Positions 19,417 through 28,040 of a stretch of 64,000 bases of DNA are shown here, piece after piece. Under the pieces are notes generated by a model, which saw only the letters and a program-made list of their open reading frames with translations, did not search any database and was not told the origin of the DNA. Location: the NCBI RefSeq assembly GCF_001687625.2, contig NZ_CP016538.2:716001-780000 (forward strand), in the 5' to 3' direction. The stretch is from Planococcus maritimus (GTDB taxonomy: Bacteria; Bacillota; Bacilli; Bacillales_A; Planococcaceae). Within the stretch, counting starts at the first letter, position 1, and every line of letters starts with the position of its first letter. The translations under genes and the position numbers were made by a program.

Positions 19417-19489
19417 TGCAACGAAATCCGGAGCTTCAAAATTGACGGGCCGCTGCAATCGGAGTAGCTTTAAGTCAATACAATAGATA

Positions 19490-19503
19490 GTTCCATTTGG
19501 AAC
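19490..19503. promoter_or_regulatory. Palindrome, probable MarR operator
   Basis: GTTCCATTTGGAAC is a perfect dyad (arms GTTCC/GGAAC, four-base centre) 24 bp before the MarR start codon. Position and symmetry suggest autoregulation of the exporter operon; not proven. Confidence 0.65.
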
Positions 19504-19526
19504 GATTAAAAAAGGCGGGGCACGAT

Positions 19527-20012
19527 ATGAAAGAGGAAAACGAAATAACGACTTATATGCAATTGATGCTGTCTTTTGCCGAAGTGCAAAAAAACATGCT
19601 GCGGATCATCCAACAGTCGGCGGCAGAAAAAGAACTGTCCATTCCTCAATACTCGATTGTGATGACGCTCTTCCGCTGCAGCAACATAACGCAAAAATCG
19701 ATAGGGGACCAGACTTTCCTGCCGAAAAGCACATTGAGCCAGGCAGTGGACGGCTTGGCCAAGGAAGGCTATGTCATTCGGAAGTCGATGGAAAAAGACC
19801 GCCGCGAGATGTGCCTCGAACTAAGCAATTCAGGACTTGCGCTAGCTGAGAAGCTTCATCTGCAAGAAAACGGCTTGCATCAATTGTTCAAGACAGCGAG
19901 CAGCCAGTTTACCGAGTATCAAATCAAGGAACTGATTGCAGCGCATAGAAACATTTCAGCCAGTTTGACTAAGACGAAACGACAGGGGGCAACGACATGC
20001 TCAAAATCCTAA
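19527..20012 (+). CDS. MarR-family regulator of ABC exporter
   Basis: Winged-helix repressor of 161 residues from ATG 19527; the frame is open to a TTG at 19497 that would lie inside the operator palindrome, so the later start is preferred. The DNA-binding region is visible around NITQKSIGDQTFLPKSTLSQAVDGLAKEG, and the wing includes MEKDRREMCLEL. Its 3' end overlaps the first exporter gene by 16 bases. MarR genes fused in operon with ABC half-exporter pairs typically repress them and release on drug binding (family knowledge). Confidence 0.88.
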   Translation: MKEENEITTYMQLMLSFAEVQKNMLRIIQQSAAEKELSIPQYSIVMTLFRCSNITQKSIGDQTFLPKSTLSQAVDGLAKEGYVIRKSMEKDRREMCLELSNSGLALAEKLHLQENGLHQLFKTASSQFTEYQIKELIAAHRNISASLTKTKRQGATTCSKS

Positions 20013-21721
20013 AAAACCTGAGTCCGTATAAATGGGTGGTTGTCGGTGTCATTGCTTTGGTGTTTGGCCAGTCGATGGCAGAACTGTTTTTGCCGACTTT
20101 GATGGCTGACATCATCGACAATGGGGTAGTGCAAGGAAATATTCCTTATATTTGGAGAATCGGCGGCTGGATGCTATTGGTTTCTGCAGTCGGTGCCGCA
20201 GCAGCCATTTTCGCCAGTTATTATTCGGCTAAAGCAGCGATGGGACTCGGGCGGGATTTGCGCCAGAAAGTCTTTAAGCATGTCGGACAGTTCTCGCTTC
20301 AAGAGTTTGATGAAGTGGGGACTGCCTCGCTCATTACCCGGACGACAAATGACATTACACAAGTCCAGCAAGTCGTCATCATGATGCTGCGCATGGTCAT
20401 CAGTGCGCCTATCATGTTGGTGGGGGGCTTAATCCTGGCGATTTCAAAAGATGCGCAGCTATCCTTAGTCATCATCGGCGCGATGCCAGTCTTAGCGGTA
20501 TCGATTTTGTTAATCCTGAAATATGGCATGCCGCTGTTCCAGCAGGTGCAGAAACAGCTGGACGGCTTGAACTTGGTGGTGCGTGAAAACTTGACAGGCA
20601 TACGGGTCATCCGCGCGTTCAACCGCGAAACAGAAGAAAAGGCCCGCATGCAAAAAGCCAACCGGGAGCTTGCGGATGTCTCCATCAAAGTCAATAAAGT
20701 CATGGCGTTTTTGATGCCGGTCATGATGCTGGTCATGAACATGACTGTTGTTGCCGTCATTTGGTTTGGCGGCATTCGCATTAATAACGGAGCTATGCAA
20801 ATCGGGGATTTAATGGCGTTTATTCAATACGTCATGATGATTATGTTTGCACTTGTCATGGCATCCTTTATGTTCGTCATGATTCCGCGAGCTGCAGTGT
20901 CAGCGAAACGCATCAATGAGGTCCTGGAGATGCAGCCAGCATTCCAAGATGACGGCATGAAAAAAGCTGACCGGGAACGCGGCACCTTAGAGTTCGACGA
21001 TGTGTCGTTTTATTACCCAGGGGCATCGGAGCCGGCATTATCGAACATCAGCTTTACCGCAAAGCCTGGTGAAATTACTGCCTTGATCGGCGGGACTGGT
21101 TCCGGCAAGTCGACGCTGGTCAATTTGGTGCCACGTTTTTATGAAGCTACGAGTGGTACAATCCGCGTGAACGGAGTCGATATCCGGCAAGCGCCACAGC
21201 AGGAAATCCGCTCAAAAATTGGCTTCGTGCCGCAAAAGTCCATTCTATTCACGGGAACGATTGCTGATAACATCCGATTTGGCAAGCAAGATGCGAGTCA
21301 AGTTGAATTGGATCAAGCGGCGAGCACCGCGCAAGCTGAAGAATTTATCCACAGAATGGACGGCGGTTACGAAGCGGAAATCGAACAAGGGGGTTCGAAT
21401 TTGTCAGGCGGACAGAAACAGCGTTTGTCGATTGCCCGCGCCTTGATTCGCAAACCCGATTTATACATTTTCGACGACAGCTTTTCAGCGCTTGATTATA
21501 AAACCGACGCCAAGCTGCGCAAAGCGTTGAAAGACGAGACGAAAAACGCCACGGTGCTATTGGTGGCACAGCGCGTCAGCACGGTTGTCGACGCGGACCG
21601 CATCCTGGTTTTAGAAAACGGGCAAGTGGTCGGCATGGGGACCCATGATGAACTTTTAGAATCAAACGAAGTCTACCGTGAAATTGCCCTATCCCAATTG
21701 TCAGAGGAGGAGATCGCATGA
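19997..21721 (+). CDS. ABC exporter half-transporter, degenerate-site subunit
   Basis: First half of a heterodimeric multidrug-type ABC exporter, 574 residues, six membrane helices at about 15-310 and a C-terminal nucleotide-binding domain. Walker A is GGTGSGKST and the signature LSGGQKQRLSIARAL. Walker B reads LYIFDDSFSALD, with Asp where the catalytic Glu normally lies. This is the hallmark of the BmrC/EfrA/TM287 subunit class. AGGGGG precedes the ATG. The gene overlaps MarR upstream, and the stop overlaps the next start as ATGA. Substrate unknown; drug efflux is a family-based inference. Confidence 0.92.
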   Translation: MLKILKNLSPYKWVVVGVIALVFGQSMAELFLPTLMADIIDNGVVQGNIPYIWRIGGWMLLVSAVGAAAAIFASYYSAKAAMGLGRDLRQKVFKHVGQFSLQEFDEVGTASLITRTTNDITQVQQVVIMMLRMVISAPIMLVGGLILAISKDAQLSLVIIGAMPVLAVSILLILKYGMPLFQQVQKQLDGLNLVVRENLTGIRVIRAFNRETEEKARMQKANRELADVSIKVNKVMAFLMPVMMLVMNMTVVAVIWFGGIRINNGAMQIGDLMAFIQYVMMIMFALVMASFMFVMIPRAAVSAKRINEVLEMQPAFQDDGMKKADRERGTLEFDDVSFYYPGASEPALSNISFTAKPGEITALIGGTGSGKSTLVNLVPRFYEATSGTIRVNGVDIRQAPQQEIRSKIGFVPQKSILFTGTIADNIRFGKQDASQVELDQAASTAQAEEFIHRMDGGYEAEIEQGGSNLSGGQKQRLSIARALIRKPDLYIFDDSFSALDYKTDAKLRKALKDETKNATVLLVAQRVSTVVDADRILVLENGQVVGMGTHDELLESNEVYREIALSQLSEEEIA

Positions 21722-23544
21722 GCCAGATGGGACCTCCACGCCCCGGAGCCAGTATGCCAGCGGAAAAAGCGAAAGATTTTAAAGGCACATTCCGCCGTCT
21801 TGTCTCTTATTTAAAGCCGCGCCGTAAAAAACTCGCGGCCGTCTTTTTCGTCGCAATTCTCAGTACCGTCTTCGCCATCGTCGGGCCGAAAATTATGGGG
21901 ATGGCCATCACTGAATTATTCGAAGGTGCCTATGGCCAATTGCAAGGCGTGCCGGGTGGCGGCATCGACTTCGGCGTGATCGGCCAAATCCTTAGCGTGC
22001 TCGCAGGTCTTTATGTATTCAGCAGCCTGTTCAGTTACCTCCAGCAATACATGATGTCGACAGTGGCACAAGATACCGTCTATGATTTGCGCCAAGACGT
22101 CAATAAAAAGCTCGAAAAATTGCCGCTCGAGTATTTTGACGGCCGGCCGAATGGTGAAACCTTGAGCCGCATGACCAATGACATCGATACGATCGGCAGC
22201 ACCTTGCAGCAAAGCCTGACGCAGTTTATCACTTCGATCGTGACGCTTGTCGGGATTCTGATTATGATGCTGACGATCAGCCCGTTATTGACCTTGATCG
22301 CAGTCGTGTCTTTGCCCTTATCGTTGTTTGTCATTGGGCCGATTTTGAAACGATCGCAGAAATACTTCAGCAGCCAGCAAAAAAATCTTGGCCGACTCAA
22401 TGGCCATGTCGAGGAAATGTACACCGGCCACCAAGTCGTCAAAGCGTTCGGCCATGAAGCCAAATCGAACGAGCAATTCGATGCGGTCAACGCCGAACTC
22501 TATGACGCCGGGCGCAAAGCACAATTCATCTCCGGTATCATCATGCCGATGATGAGCTTGATTGGAAATTTGAGCTATGTGTTAATCAGCATCGTCGGCG
22601 GTGTGCTGGTCATCCAGCGCGCTATTTCGATCGGGGATATCCAGGCATTCATCACCTATTCCAAACAATTCACTCAGCCGATTACCCAAACGGCGAATAT
22701 CGCCAATATTATCCAGTCTACGGTAGCCGCAGCGGAACGCGTGTTTGAATTATTGGATGAGACAGAAGAAAGAGAAGAAGTGTCAACATCTGTACTTGCG
22801 CGCGCGAAAGGTGCAGTGGCGTTTGAAGAAGTCGATTTCGGCTATGGCGAAAATTTGCTGATTGAAAACATGAACATCGATGTTCAACCAGGTCAAACCG
22901 TGGCGATTGTCGGTCCGACGGGTGCCGGCAAGACGACATTGATCAATTTATTAATGCGTTTCTACGAATTAAAAGGCGGCCGCATCACCATCGATAGCCT
23001 GGACTCGCGGGAGATGTCGCGCCGTGAGTTGCGCCATAATTTCGGCATGGTATTGCAAGATACATGGCTTTTTAACGGTACAATTCGCGACAATATCAGC
23101 TATGGCAAGACCGGGGCTTCTGAAGAGGAAATCCAGGCAGCGGCTAAAGCGGCGCACGCCGATCATTTTATCCGAACTTTGCCGGACGGCTACGATACGG
23201 TGCTGAATCAGGAAGTATCGAATATTTCACAAGGGCAAAAGCAATTATTGACCATTGCCCGCGCAATTCTCGCGGATCCACCGATCATGATTTTGGACGA
23301 AGCAACATCCAGTGTCGATACCCGGACAGAGATTTTGATCCAGCAGGCGATGAACCGTTTGATGGCTGGGCGCACGAGTTTTGTCATCGCGCACCGGTTG
23401 TCGACGATCAAGCATGCTGACTTGATCCTCGTGATGGATCAAGGGAAAGTTATTGAACAAGGTACGCATCAACAGCTGCTCGATGAAGACGGGTTTTATG
23501 CGGATTTGTACCGCAGCCAGTTTTCCGCAAAAGTGGCCATCTAA
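21718..23544 (+). CDS. ABC exporter half-transporter, canonical subunit
   Basis: Second half of the heterodimer, 608 residues, with an extended N-terminus typical of BmrD/EfrB/TM288-like partners. Six membrane helices span about 40-340. Walker A GPTGAGKTT, signature ISQGQKQLLTIARAI and Walker B PIMILDEATSSVD with a normal catalytic Glu are present. The ISQGQ signature deviates from LSGGQ. Start overlaps the previous gene by four bases and AGAGGAGGAG precedes it. A bidirectional terminator follows. One competent and one degenerate ATP site is expected in the complex. Confidence 0.93.
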   Translation: MSQMGPPRPGASMPAEKAKDFKGTFRRLVSYLKPRRKKLAAVFFVAILSTVFAIVGPKIMGMAITELFEGAYGQLQGVPGGGIDFGVIGQILSVLAGLYVFSSLFSYLQQYMMSTVAQDTVYDLRQDVNKKLEKLPLEYFDGRPNGETLSRMTNDIDTIGSTLQQSLTQFITSIVTLVGILIMMLTISPLLTLIAVVSLPLSLFVIGPILKRSQKYFSSQQKNLGRLNGHVEEMYTGHQVVKAFGHEAKSNEQFDAVNAELYDAGRKAQFISGIIMPMMSLIGNLSYVLISIVGGVLVIQRAISIGDIQAFITYSKQFTQPITQTANIANIIQSTVAAAERVFELLDETEEREEVSTSVLARAKGAVAFEEVDFGYGENLLIENMNIDVQPGQTVAIVGPTGAGKTTLINLLMRFYELKGGRITIDSLDSREMSRRELRHNFGMVLQDTWLFNGTIRDNISYGKTGASEEEIQAAAKAAHADHFIRTLPDGYDTVLNQEVSNISQGQKQLLTIARAILADPPIMILDEATSSVDTRTEILIQQAMNRLMAGRTSFVIAHRLSTIKHADLILVMDQGKVIEQGTHQQLLDEDGFYADLYRSQFSAKVAI

Positions 23545-23550
23545 TACTGA

Positions 23551-23584
23551 AAAAAGCCCCTGTGCATGATGCGCAGGGGCTTTT
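23551..23584. terminator. Bidirectional terminator
   Basis: AAAAGCCCCTGTGC / GCGCAGGGGCTTTT hairpin between the convergent exporter and methyltransferase genes, with A and T tracts on either side. Confidence 0.93.
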
Positions 23585-23589
23585 GTGGA

Positions 23590-24183
23590 TTAATGCGGCT
23601 TCTGGCTTTCGATGGTCAAAAACAACCCGCCATAATAAGAATCGACTTTGAGAATCTCGAGCGGCGACCGGTTCACCAAATCGAGTGTATCGCGGTCTAG
23701 GTGGCAGCCGTCGCAGATCTTTTTCCAGACAGGCGTCAAGGATTGCTGGGTTTTGCCCATGAGCGGCTGGTCCATTTTGACATGCTCGAACATCAGGATC
23801 TTGGCACCGGGTTTACTGACGCGATAGATTTCCTCGAGTGCTTTTACCGGGTCTGGTATCGTGCAGAATACCAAAGTCGCAACGACCGTATCAAAGCAAT
23901 TATCAGCAAAGGGCAGTTTTTCGGCGACGGCCTCGTAAGTGTGGATTGGCGTCTTTGATTTTCGGATGCGCTTGTAGGCTTGTTTGCTCATGTCGGGATT
24001 CGGCTCAATGGCGTCGACTCGGTCGGCCCCTTGATAATAGCGGAAGTTCGCGCCGGTACCGAAGCCGATCTCGAGCACATGGCCTTGTGCTTGCTGGACG
24101 AGATTTTTGCGTATCTTCTCAAAGCGGGTTTTTTCCAAGGGTTTCATGGCGGTGTCGTATATATGGGGCAAAAATCCAGCCAT
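23590..24183 (-). CDS. Class I SAM-dependent methyltransferase
   Basis: A 197-residue Methyltransf_11-type enzyme. The SAM-binding motif I is VLEIGFGTGANFRYY, followed by the acidic motif DAIEPNP and ATLVFCTIPDPVKALEE, close to UbiE-like and phospholipid or small-molecule methyltransferases. The start is ATG 24183, nine bases after AGAGGAG; the ATG three codons earlier would abut the ribosome site. It is convergent with the exporter operon and stands alone. Substrate unknown. Confidence 0.88.
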   Translation of the reverse strand: MAGFLPHIYDTAMKPLEKTRFEKIRKNLVQQAQGHVLEIGFGTGANFRYYQGADRVDAIEPNPDMSKQAYKRIRKSKTPIHTYEAVAEKLPFADNCFDTVVATLVFCTIPDPVKALEEIYRVSKPGAKILMFEHVKMDQPLMGKTQQSLTPVWKKICDGCHLDRDTLDLVNRSPLEILKVDSYYGGLFLTIESQKPH

Positions 24184-24288
24184 TGTGATCATCTCCTCTT
24201 TTACTGGATGGCGTCTTTCTATACCATTCCCTTTTCCCCTTCGATCTCCTGTTTATTCTCGGAATGAACAATTATACAAAAACTATAC

Positions 24289-24310
24289 AATAAGCGTTTT
24301 TAAGCTTATT
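24289..24310. promoter_or_regulatory. Inverted repeat upstream of carotenoid gene
   Basis: AATAAGC (24289-24295) and GCTTATT (24304-24310) form a perfect 7-bp dyad with an 8-base centre, about 105 bp before the CrtN-like gene. It could be an operator or a weak hairpin; the role is unknown. Confidence 0.4.
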
Positions 24311-24415
24311 ATGAAGGGAATAACAAGGACAATGGCGGGAGAGCGAAGAAAGCTCTATAGAACCATTTTCGTGTGGATCAGGATACATATCTAAGAAAAA
24401 AGGGGCGGTACATAT

Positions 24416-25924
24416 ATGGGGAAGGCGAAAAAATCCGTGATCGTGATCGGTGGCGGCCTGGGTGGCTTGTCGGCAGCAATTTCATTGCAGCAACAAGGCT
24501 ATGAGGTAGCATTGTATGAAAAGAACGACCATATCGGCGGAAAAGTGAACCGTCTGGAACGTGATGGGTTTGGCTTTGACCTCGGCCCGTCCATTTTGAC
24601 GATGCCGCATATTTTTGACCGTTTATTCAAAGGCAGTGGCAAGAACATGGCAGATTACGTGCCAATGCAGCGCTTAGAACGCGAATGGCGCTCGTTTTTC
24701 CCAGACAGCACGGTTATCGATTTGTACCACGACCTTCATTTGATGGAGCGGGCAAATCCGGCTTTGTCGAAAAAGGATATGAAAGAATATTACGCATTGC
24801 TCAAGTACGCGAAGAAAATTTATGAGACGACTGAGCGCAGCTATTTGAAGGAAGGTTTCGAGTCGCCGAAAGAAGCTGTCGCACAAAACGGCATCCTCGC
24901 AACTTTGACCGGCTTCGATTTGACCTCAACGATGTACAGCGCGATCTCCAAACGCATCAGCAATCCTCATTTGCGCGATATGCTGTCGTACTACGTGAAA
25001 TACGTCGGGTCTTCGCCTTATAGCGCACCCGCTGTTCTCAATATGATGATTTACATGCAGCATGCGCAAGGCTGCTGGTACGTACCAGGCGGCATGCACA
25101 ACTTGGCAGGTGGAATGGAAAAGCTCGCCCGTGAAATCGGCGTCGACATTCATACCGGCATGGGCGTCATCCGTGCTTTAACAAGTGCTGAAGGCCGAAT
25201 TACAGGAGTCGAACTTGAAGACGGCTCTTTCCAAAAAGCGGATTATTACGTATCGAATATGGAAGTTATCCCGTTCTACCGGAAAATGGTCAAGGCAGAG
25301 CATGAGTTTGTCGAGGGGCTCGAGAAGAAATACGAACCTGCAAGTTCTGGACTCGTCTTGCATCTTGGCGTCAAGAAGACCTATCCGCAGTTGAATCATC
25401 ATAATTTCTTTTTCTCGGACAATTTGAAAGAGCAAATGGACAAAGTGTTCGAGCGCCACGAGCTGCCGGACGACCCGACGATCTACCTCGTCAACGTCAA
25501 TAAAACCGACCCGACGCAAGCACCGGAAGGACATGAGAATATCAAAATCCTGCCGCATATTCCGTATATCCAAGATAATCCGTTCACCCCGGAACAGTAC
25601 AAGGAATTCGAAGACCGCGTCATCGATAAGCTTGAACGTATGGGGCTTGAGGGTTTGCGTGAAAACATCGTGGTGCGCGATGTCTGGACGCCGCATGATA
25701 TTGAGCGAATCTATGGCTCGGACCGCGGCGCGATTTATGGCACAGTTTCCGATAAGAATCAAAACGGCGGATTCAAACACAAAAAGCAAAGCGAACTCTA
25801 CGACAATCTGTATTTTGTTGGCGGTACCGTCAATCCAGGCGGCGGCATGCCGATGGTGACATTGAGCGGCCAGCAAGTAAGCGACAAGATTGTTAAACGT
25901 GATAAAGAGGAAGAACGCTTATAA
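24416..25924 (+). CDS. C30 carotenoid desaturase/oxidase, CrtN/CrtP family
   Basis: FAD-dependent enzyme of the phytoene-desaturase family, 502 residues. The N-terminal dinucleotide fold is VIVIGGGLGGLSAAISLQ followed by the KVNRLERDGFGFDLGPSIL segment. The C-terminal motif is FVGGTVNPGGGMPMVTLSG. In Bacillales such proteins act on diapophytoene (CrtN) or oxidise diaponeurosporene ends (CrtP/CrtNb). The TVNPGGGMPM ending makes me lean to the CrtP/CrtNb side, but that is judgement. No other carotenoid gene (crtM, crtQ, crtO) adjoins it. A plain ATG with GGGGCGG upstream; a terminator follows directly. Confidence 0.82.
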   Translation: MGKAKKSVIVIGGGLGGLSAAISLQQQGYEVALYEKNDHIGGKVNRLERDGFGFDLGPSILTMPHIFDRLFKGSGKNMADYVPMQRLEREWRSFFPDSTVIDLYHDLHLMERANPALSKKDMKEYYALLKYAKKIYETTERSYLKEGFESPKEAVAQNGILATLTGFDLTSTMYSAISKRISNPHLRDMLSYYVKYVGSSPYSAPAVLNMMIYMQHAQGCWYVPGGMHNLAGGMEKLAREIGVDIHTGMGVIRALTSAEGRITGVELEDGSFQKADYYVSNMEVIPFYRKMVKAEHEFVEGLEKKYEPASSGLVLHLGVKKTYPQLNHHNFFFSDNLKEQMDKVFERHELPDDPTIYLVNVNKTDPTQAPEGHENIKILPHIPYIQDNPFTPEQYKEFEDRVIDKLERMGLEGLRENIVVRDVWTPHDIERIYGSDRGAIYGTVSDKNQNGGFKHKKQSELYDNLYFVGGTVNPGGGMPMVTLSGQQVSDKIVKRDKEEERL

Positions 25925-25948
25925 GCGACATTATAATCCTATCGAATG

Positions 25949-25975
25949 AACCCGGCACAGTGCCGGGTTTTTTTG
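25949..25975 (+). terminator. Terminator after carotenoid gene
   Basis: ACCCGGCA / TGCCGGGT stem with a three-base loop followed by seven T. Confidence 0.92.
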
Positions 25976-26379
25976 TCGTCCTATCGCGATCCACTAAGCG
26001 GTTATGAAGGAGAGAATTCCTCTTACAGGCTAACTGTCTCTCGCTTGCTCACGAAAATACAGGTGATATTGAATCAACAATCGTGTATAATTGATAGCCG
26101 GTCCGAAAAAACCGACGGAATAGTCTGGGAAGTCTGCAGCTTCCTTTTGTGAATGTGCTTATTGCCCAAAAGGCTATTGCGAAAAAAAGCGATGGAGCGG
26201 GTGTTTACATTAATGGAATGACAGGCGAAGAATCTCGGCACGAAAATCGGCCGCTATTTGTTTTAGGTATGACTTTGTTTGTTCACTAAGACAAGGAATG
26301 GCTTGGATTGGGTTTATGCGAGCCTGCCCAGTTAAAGTAGACCCGCCGCTAAAACAATGAGACGGGAGTTATTTGTTAG
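25976..26379 (+). other. Long leader of BCCT transporter gene
   Basis: About 400 bp with no recognised gene. A GTG-started frame from 26149 to 26289 encodes 46 residues (with KSDGAGVYINGMTGEESR) but has no ribosome site and no family I know. The region has several short complementary arms (for example CCGGTCC/CCGACGG around 26099-26118) but I recognise no riboswitch class. A long leader before an osmolyte transporter is notable. Confidence 0.4.
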
Positions 26380-27915
26380 ATGAAAAAGGTTTCAGGCGTA
26401 TTTTTTAGTTCTCTTGCGATTATGATCGTGCTTGTGCTATTCGGCATGACCATGCCTTCAGTATTAGAGCAAGTGACCGGCAACATGCAAGCGTTCATCA
26501 CCACGAAGTTTGGGTGGTATTATTTATTGGTTGTGACATTTTTTGTGGGTGTATGCTTCTATTTCCTTTTCAGCCCAGTGGGCCGCATTAAACTGGGGAA
26601 ACAGGACGAGAAGCCTGAATTTTCTCGCCCAACTTGGGTAGCCATGATTTTTAGTGCCGGTATCGGCATTGGTTTGATTTTCTACGGAACAGCTGAACCC
26701 ATCAGCCATTTCGCGATTAGTTCACCAACCGGGGTCACAGGGACCGATCAAGCAGTGAAAGACGCCATGCTCTATACGTTTTTCCACTGGGGCATTCATG
26801 CTTGGGCCATCTATGGCATTGTCGGCTTGAGTGTCGCTTACTTTACCTTCCGCAAAGGTGAAGTGGGCTTGATCAGTAAAACCTTGCGGCCGCTCCTTGG
26901 CGATCGGGTCGACGGTTGGCTGGGGAAAGTAATCGATGTTGTGGCCGTCGTTTCGACGATTATTGGGGTAGCAACAACTCTTGGATTCGGAACAGCCCAG
27001 ATTAACGGGGGCTTATCTTATCTATTCGATATTCCAAACAGCTTCGGTATGCAAGTGTTGATTGTCTTTATTTTGACGGTTTTGTTTTTGCTGTCAGCGT
27101 CAACGGGATTACGGAAAGGCATCAAGATTTTAAGTAATTTCAATATGGGCTTAACGGCCGTGCTATTTATTTGTGTGCTGGTCTTCGGGCCAACCATGTT
27201 TATTATGAACTTATTTACCGATACGCTCGGCAGCTATGCTCAGAATTTCATCAAGATGAGCTTCCGTCTGGCGCCAATGAATGAAGCTGGCCGCGAATGG
27301 ATCAATGGCTGGACGATCTTTTACTGGTCATGGTGGATCGCCTGGTCGCCATTCGTCGGTATTTTCATCGCCCGTGTGTCCAAGGGCCGAACCATTCGTG
27401 AATTTATCGTTTACGTCCTACTGGTTCCTTCGGTGATAGGGTTTATCTGGTTCTCGACGTTCGGCAGTGCCGCGATTACAGCAGAGAACTCAGGGGCTAT
27501 GGCCATTTCGGAATTGCCGATTGAGGCTTCATTGTTTGGATTGCTCGAGCAATACCCGCTGACATTCGCCTTATCGATGTTGACTATCGCCATTATCATC
27601 ACTTTCTTTGTAACGTCCGCTGATTCGGGGACTTATGTACTTGGCATGATGACATCGAACGGTTCACTCATTCCAAGTGTTCGGGTCAAAATGATTTGGG
27701 GTGTCTTCCTATCGGTGACCGCGCTGGTCCTTCTGTATTCTGGAGGCTTGCAAGCGTTACAGAACACCATGATCATCGTAGCTTTCCCGTTTTCGGCAGT
27801 CATTGCATTAATGACGCTAAGCTTGATCAAAGCCGTCAATGCCGAAGCGAGAGAGCTTGGCATTGGCCAGGTAAAATTGAAAGAGAAGAAGACCGAAACG
27901 AAACAAGCGCTATAA
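26380..27915 (+). CDS. BCCT-family betaine/choline/carnitine transporter
   Basis: Sodium-coupled uptake of a compatible solute such as glycine betaine. The protein is 511 residues with about twelve membrane helices, very close to Bacillus OpuD (~510). GIHAWAIYGIVG and the BCCT signature region WTIFYWSWWIAWSPFVGIFI with following RVSKGRTIREF are intact, and the tail is basic (KLKEKKTETK). GGGAG lies eleven bases before the ATG. A strong bidirectional terminator follows. A second osmolyte system (OpuC-type ABC) lies at 45221-48552. Confidence 0.93.
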   Translation: MKKVSGVFFSSLAIMIVLVLFGMTMPSVLEQVTGNMQAFITTKFGWYYLLVVTFFVGVCFYFLFSPVGRIKLGKQDEKPEFSRPTWVAMIFSAGIGIGLIFYGTAEPISHFAISSPTGVTGTDQAVKDAMLYTFFHWGIHAWAIYGIVGLSVAYFTFRKGEVGLISKTLRPLLGDRVDGWLGKVIDVVAVVSTIIGVATTLGFGTAQINGGLSYLFDIPNSFGMQVLIVFILTVLFLLSASTGLRKGIKILSNFNMGLTAVLFICVLVFGPTMFIMNLFTDTLGSYAQNFIKMSFRLAPMNEAGREWINGWTIFYWSWWIAWSPFVGIFIARVSKGRTIREFIVYVLLVPSVIGFIWFSTFGSAAITAENSGAMAISELPIEASLFGLLEQYPLTFALSMLTIAIIITFFVTSADSGTYVLGMMTSNGSLIPSVRVKMIWGVFLSVTALVLLYSGGLQALQNTMIIVAFPFSAVIALMTLSLIKAVNAEARELGIGQVKLKEKKTETKQAL

Positions 27916-27992
27916 GCCCTAACCGGTTTTAGGCGTAACCGATATTGATGGGCAGGCAGGACTTGGCTTGGCTCATCCCCTATTGCACGCTA

Positions 27993-28040
27993 AAAAGCGG
28001 CGGCCGTGACCTGTTGGAGGTCATGGCCGCCGCTTTTTTA
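27993..28040. terminator. Bidirectional terminator
   Basis: AAAAGCGGCGGCC...GACCT pairs with AGGTC...GGCCGCCGCTTTTTT, a stem of about 19 bp with a five-base loop, between convergent BCCT and P450 genes. The right T run contains the P450 stop codon. Confidence 0.95.

Noticed and set aside
25178-25876. 232-codon minus-strand frame opposite the carotenoid gene
   Set aside because: Mirror of a real gene; no ribosome site, low-complexity composition.
26149-26289. 46-codon frame in the BCCT leader
   Set aside because: No ribosome site, no known family and a GTG start; kept only as a remark.
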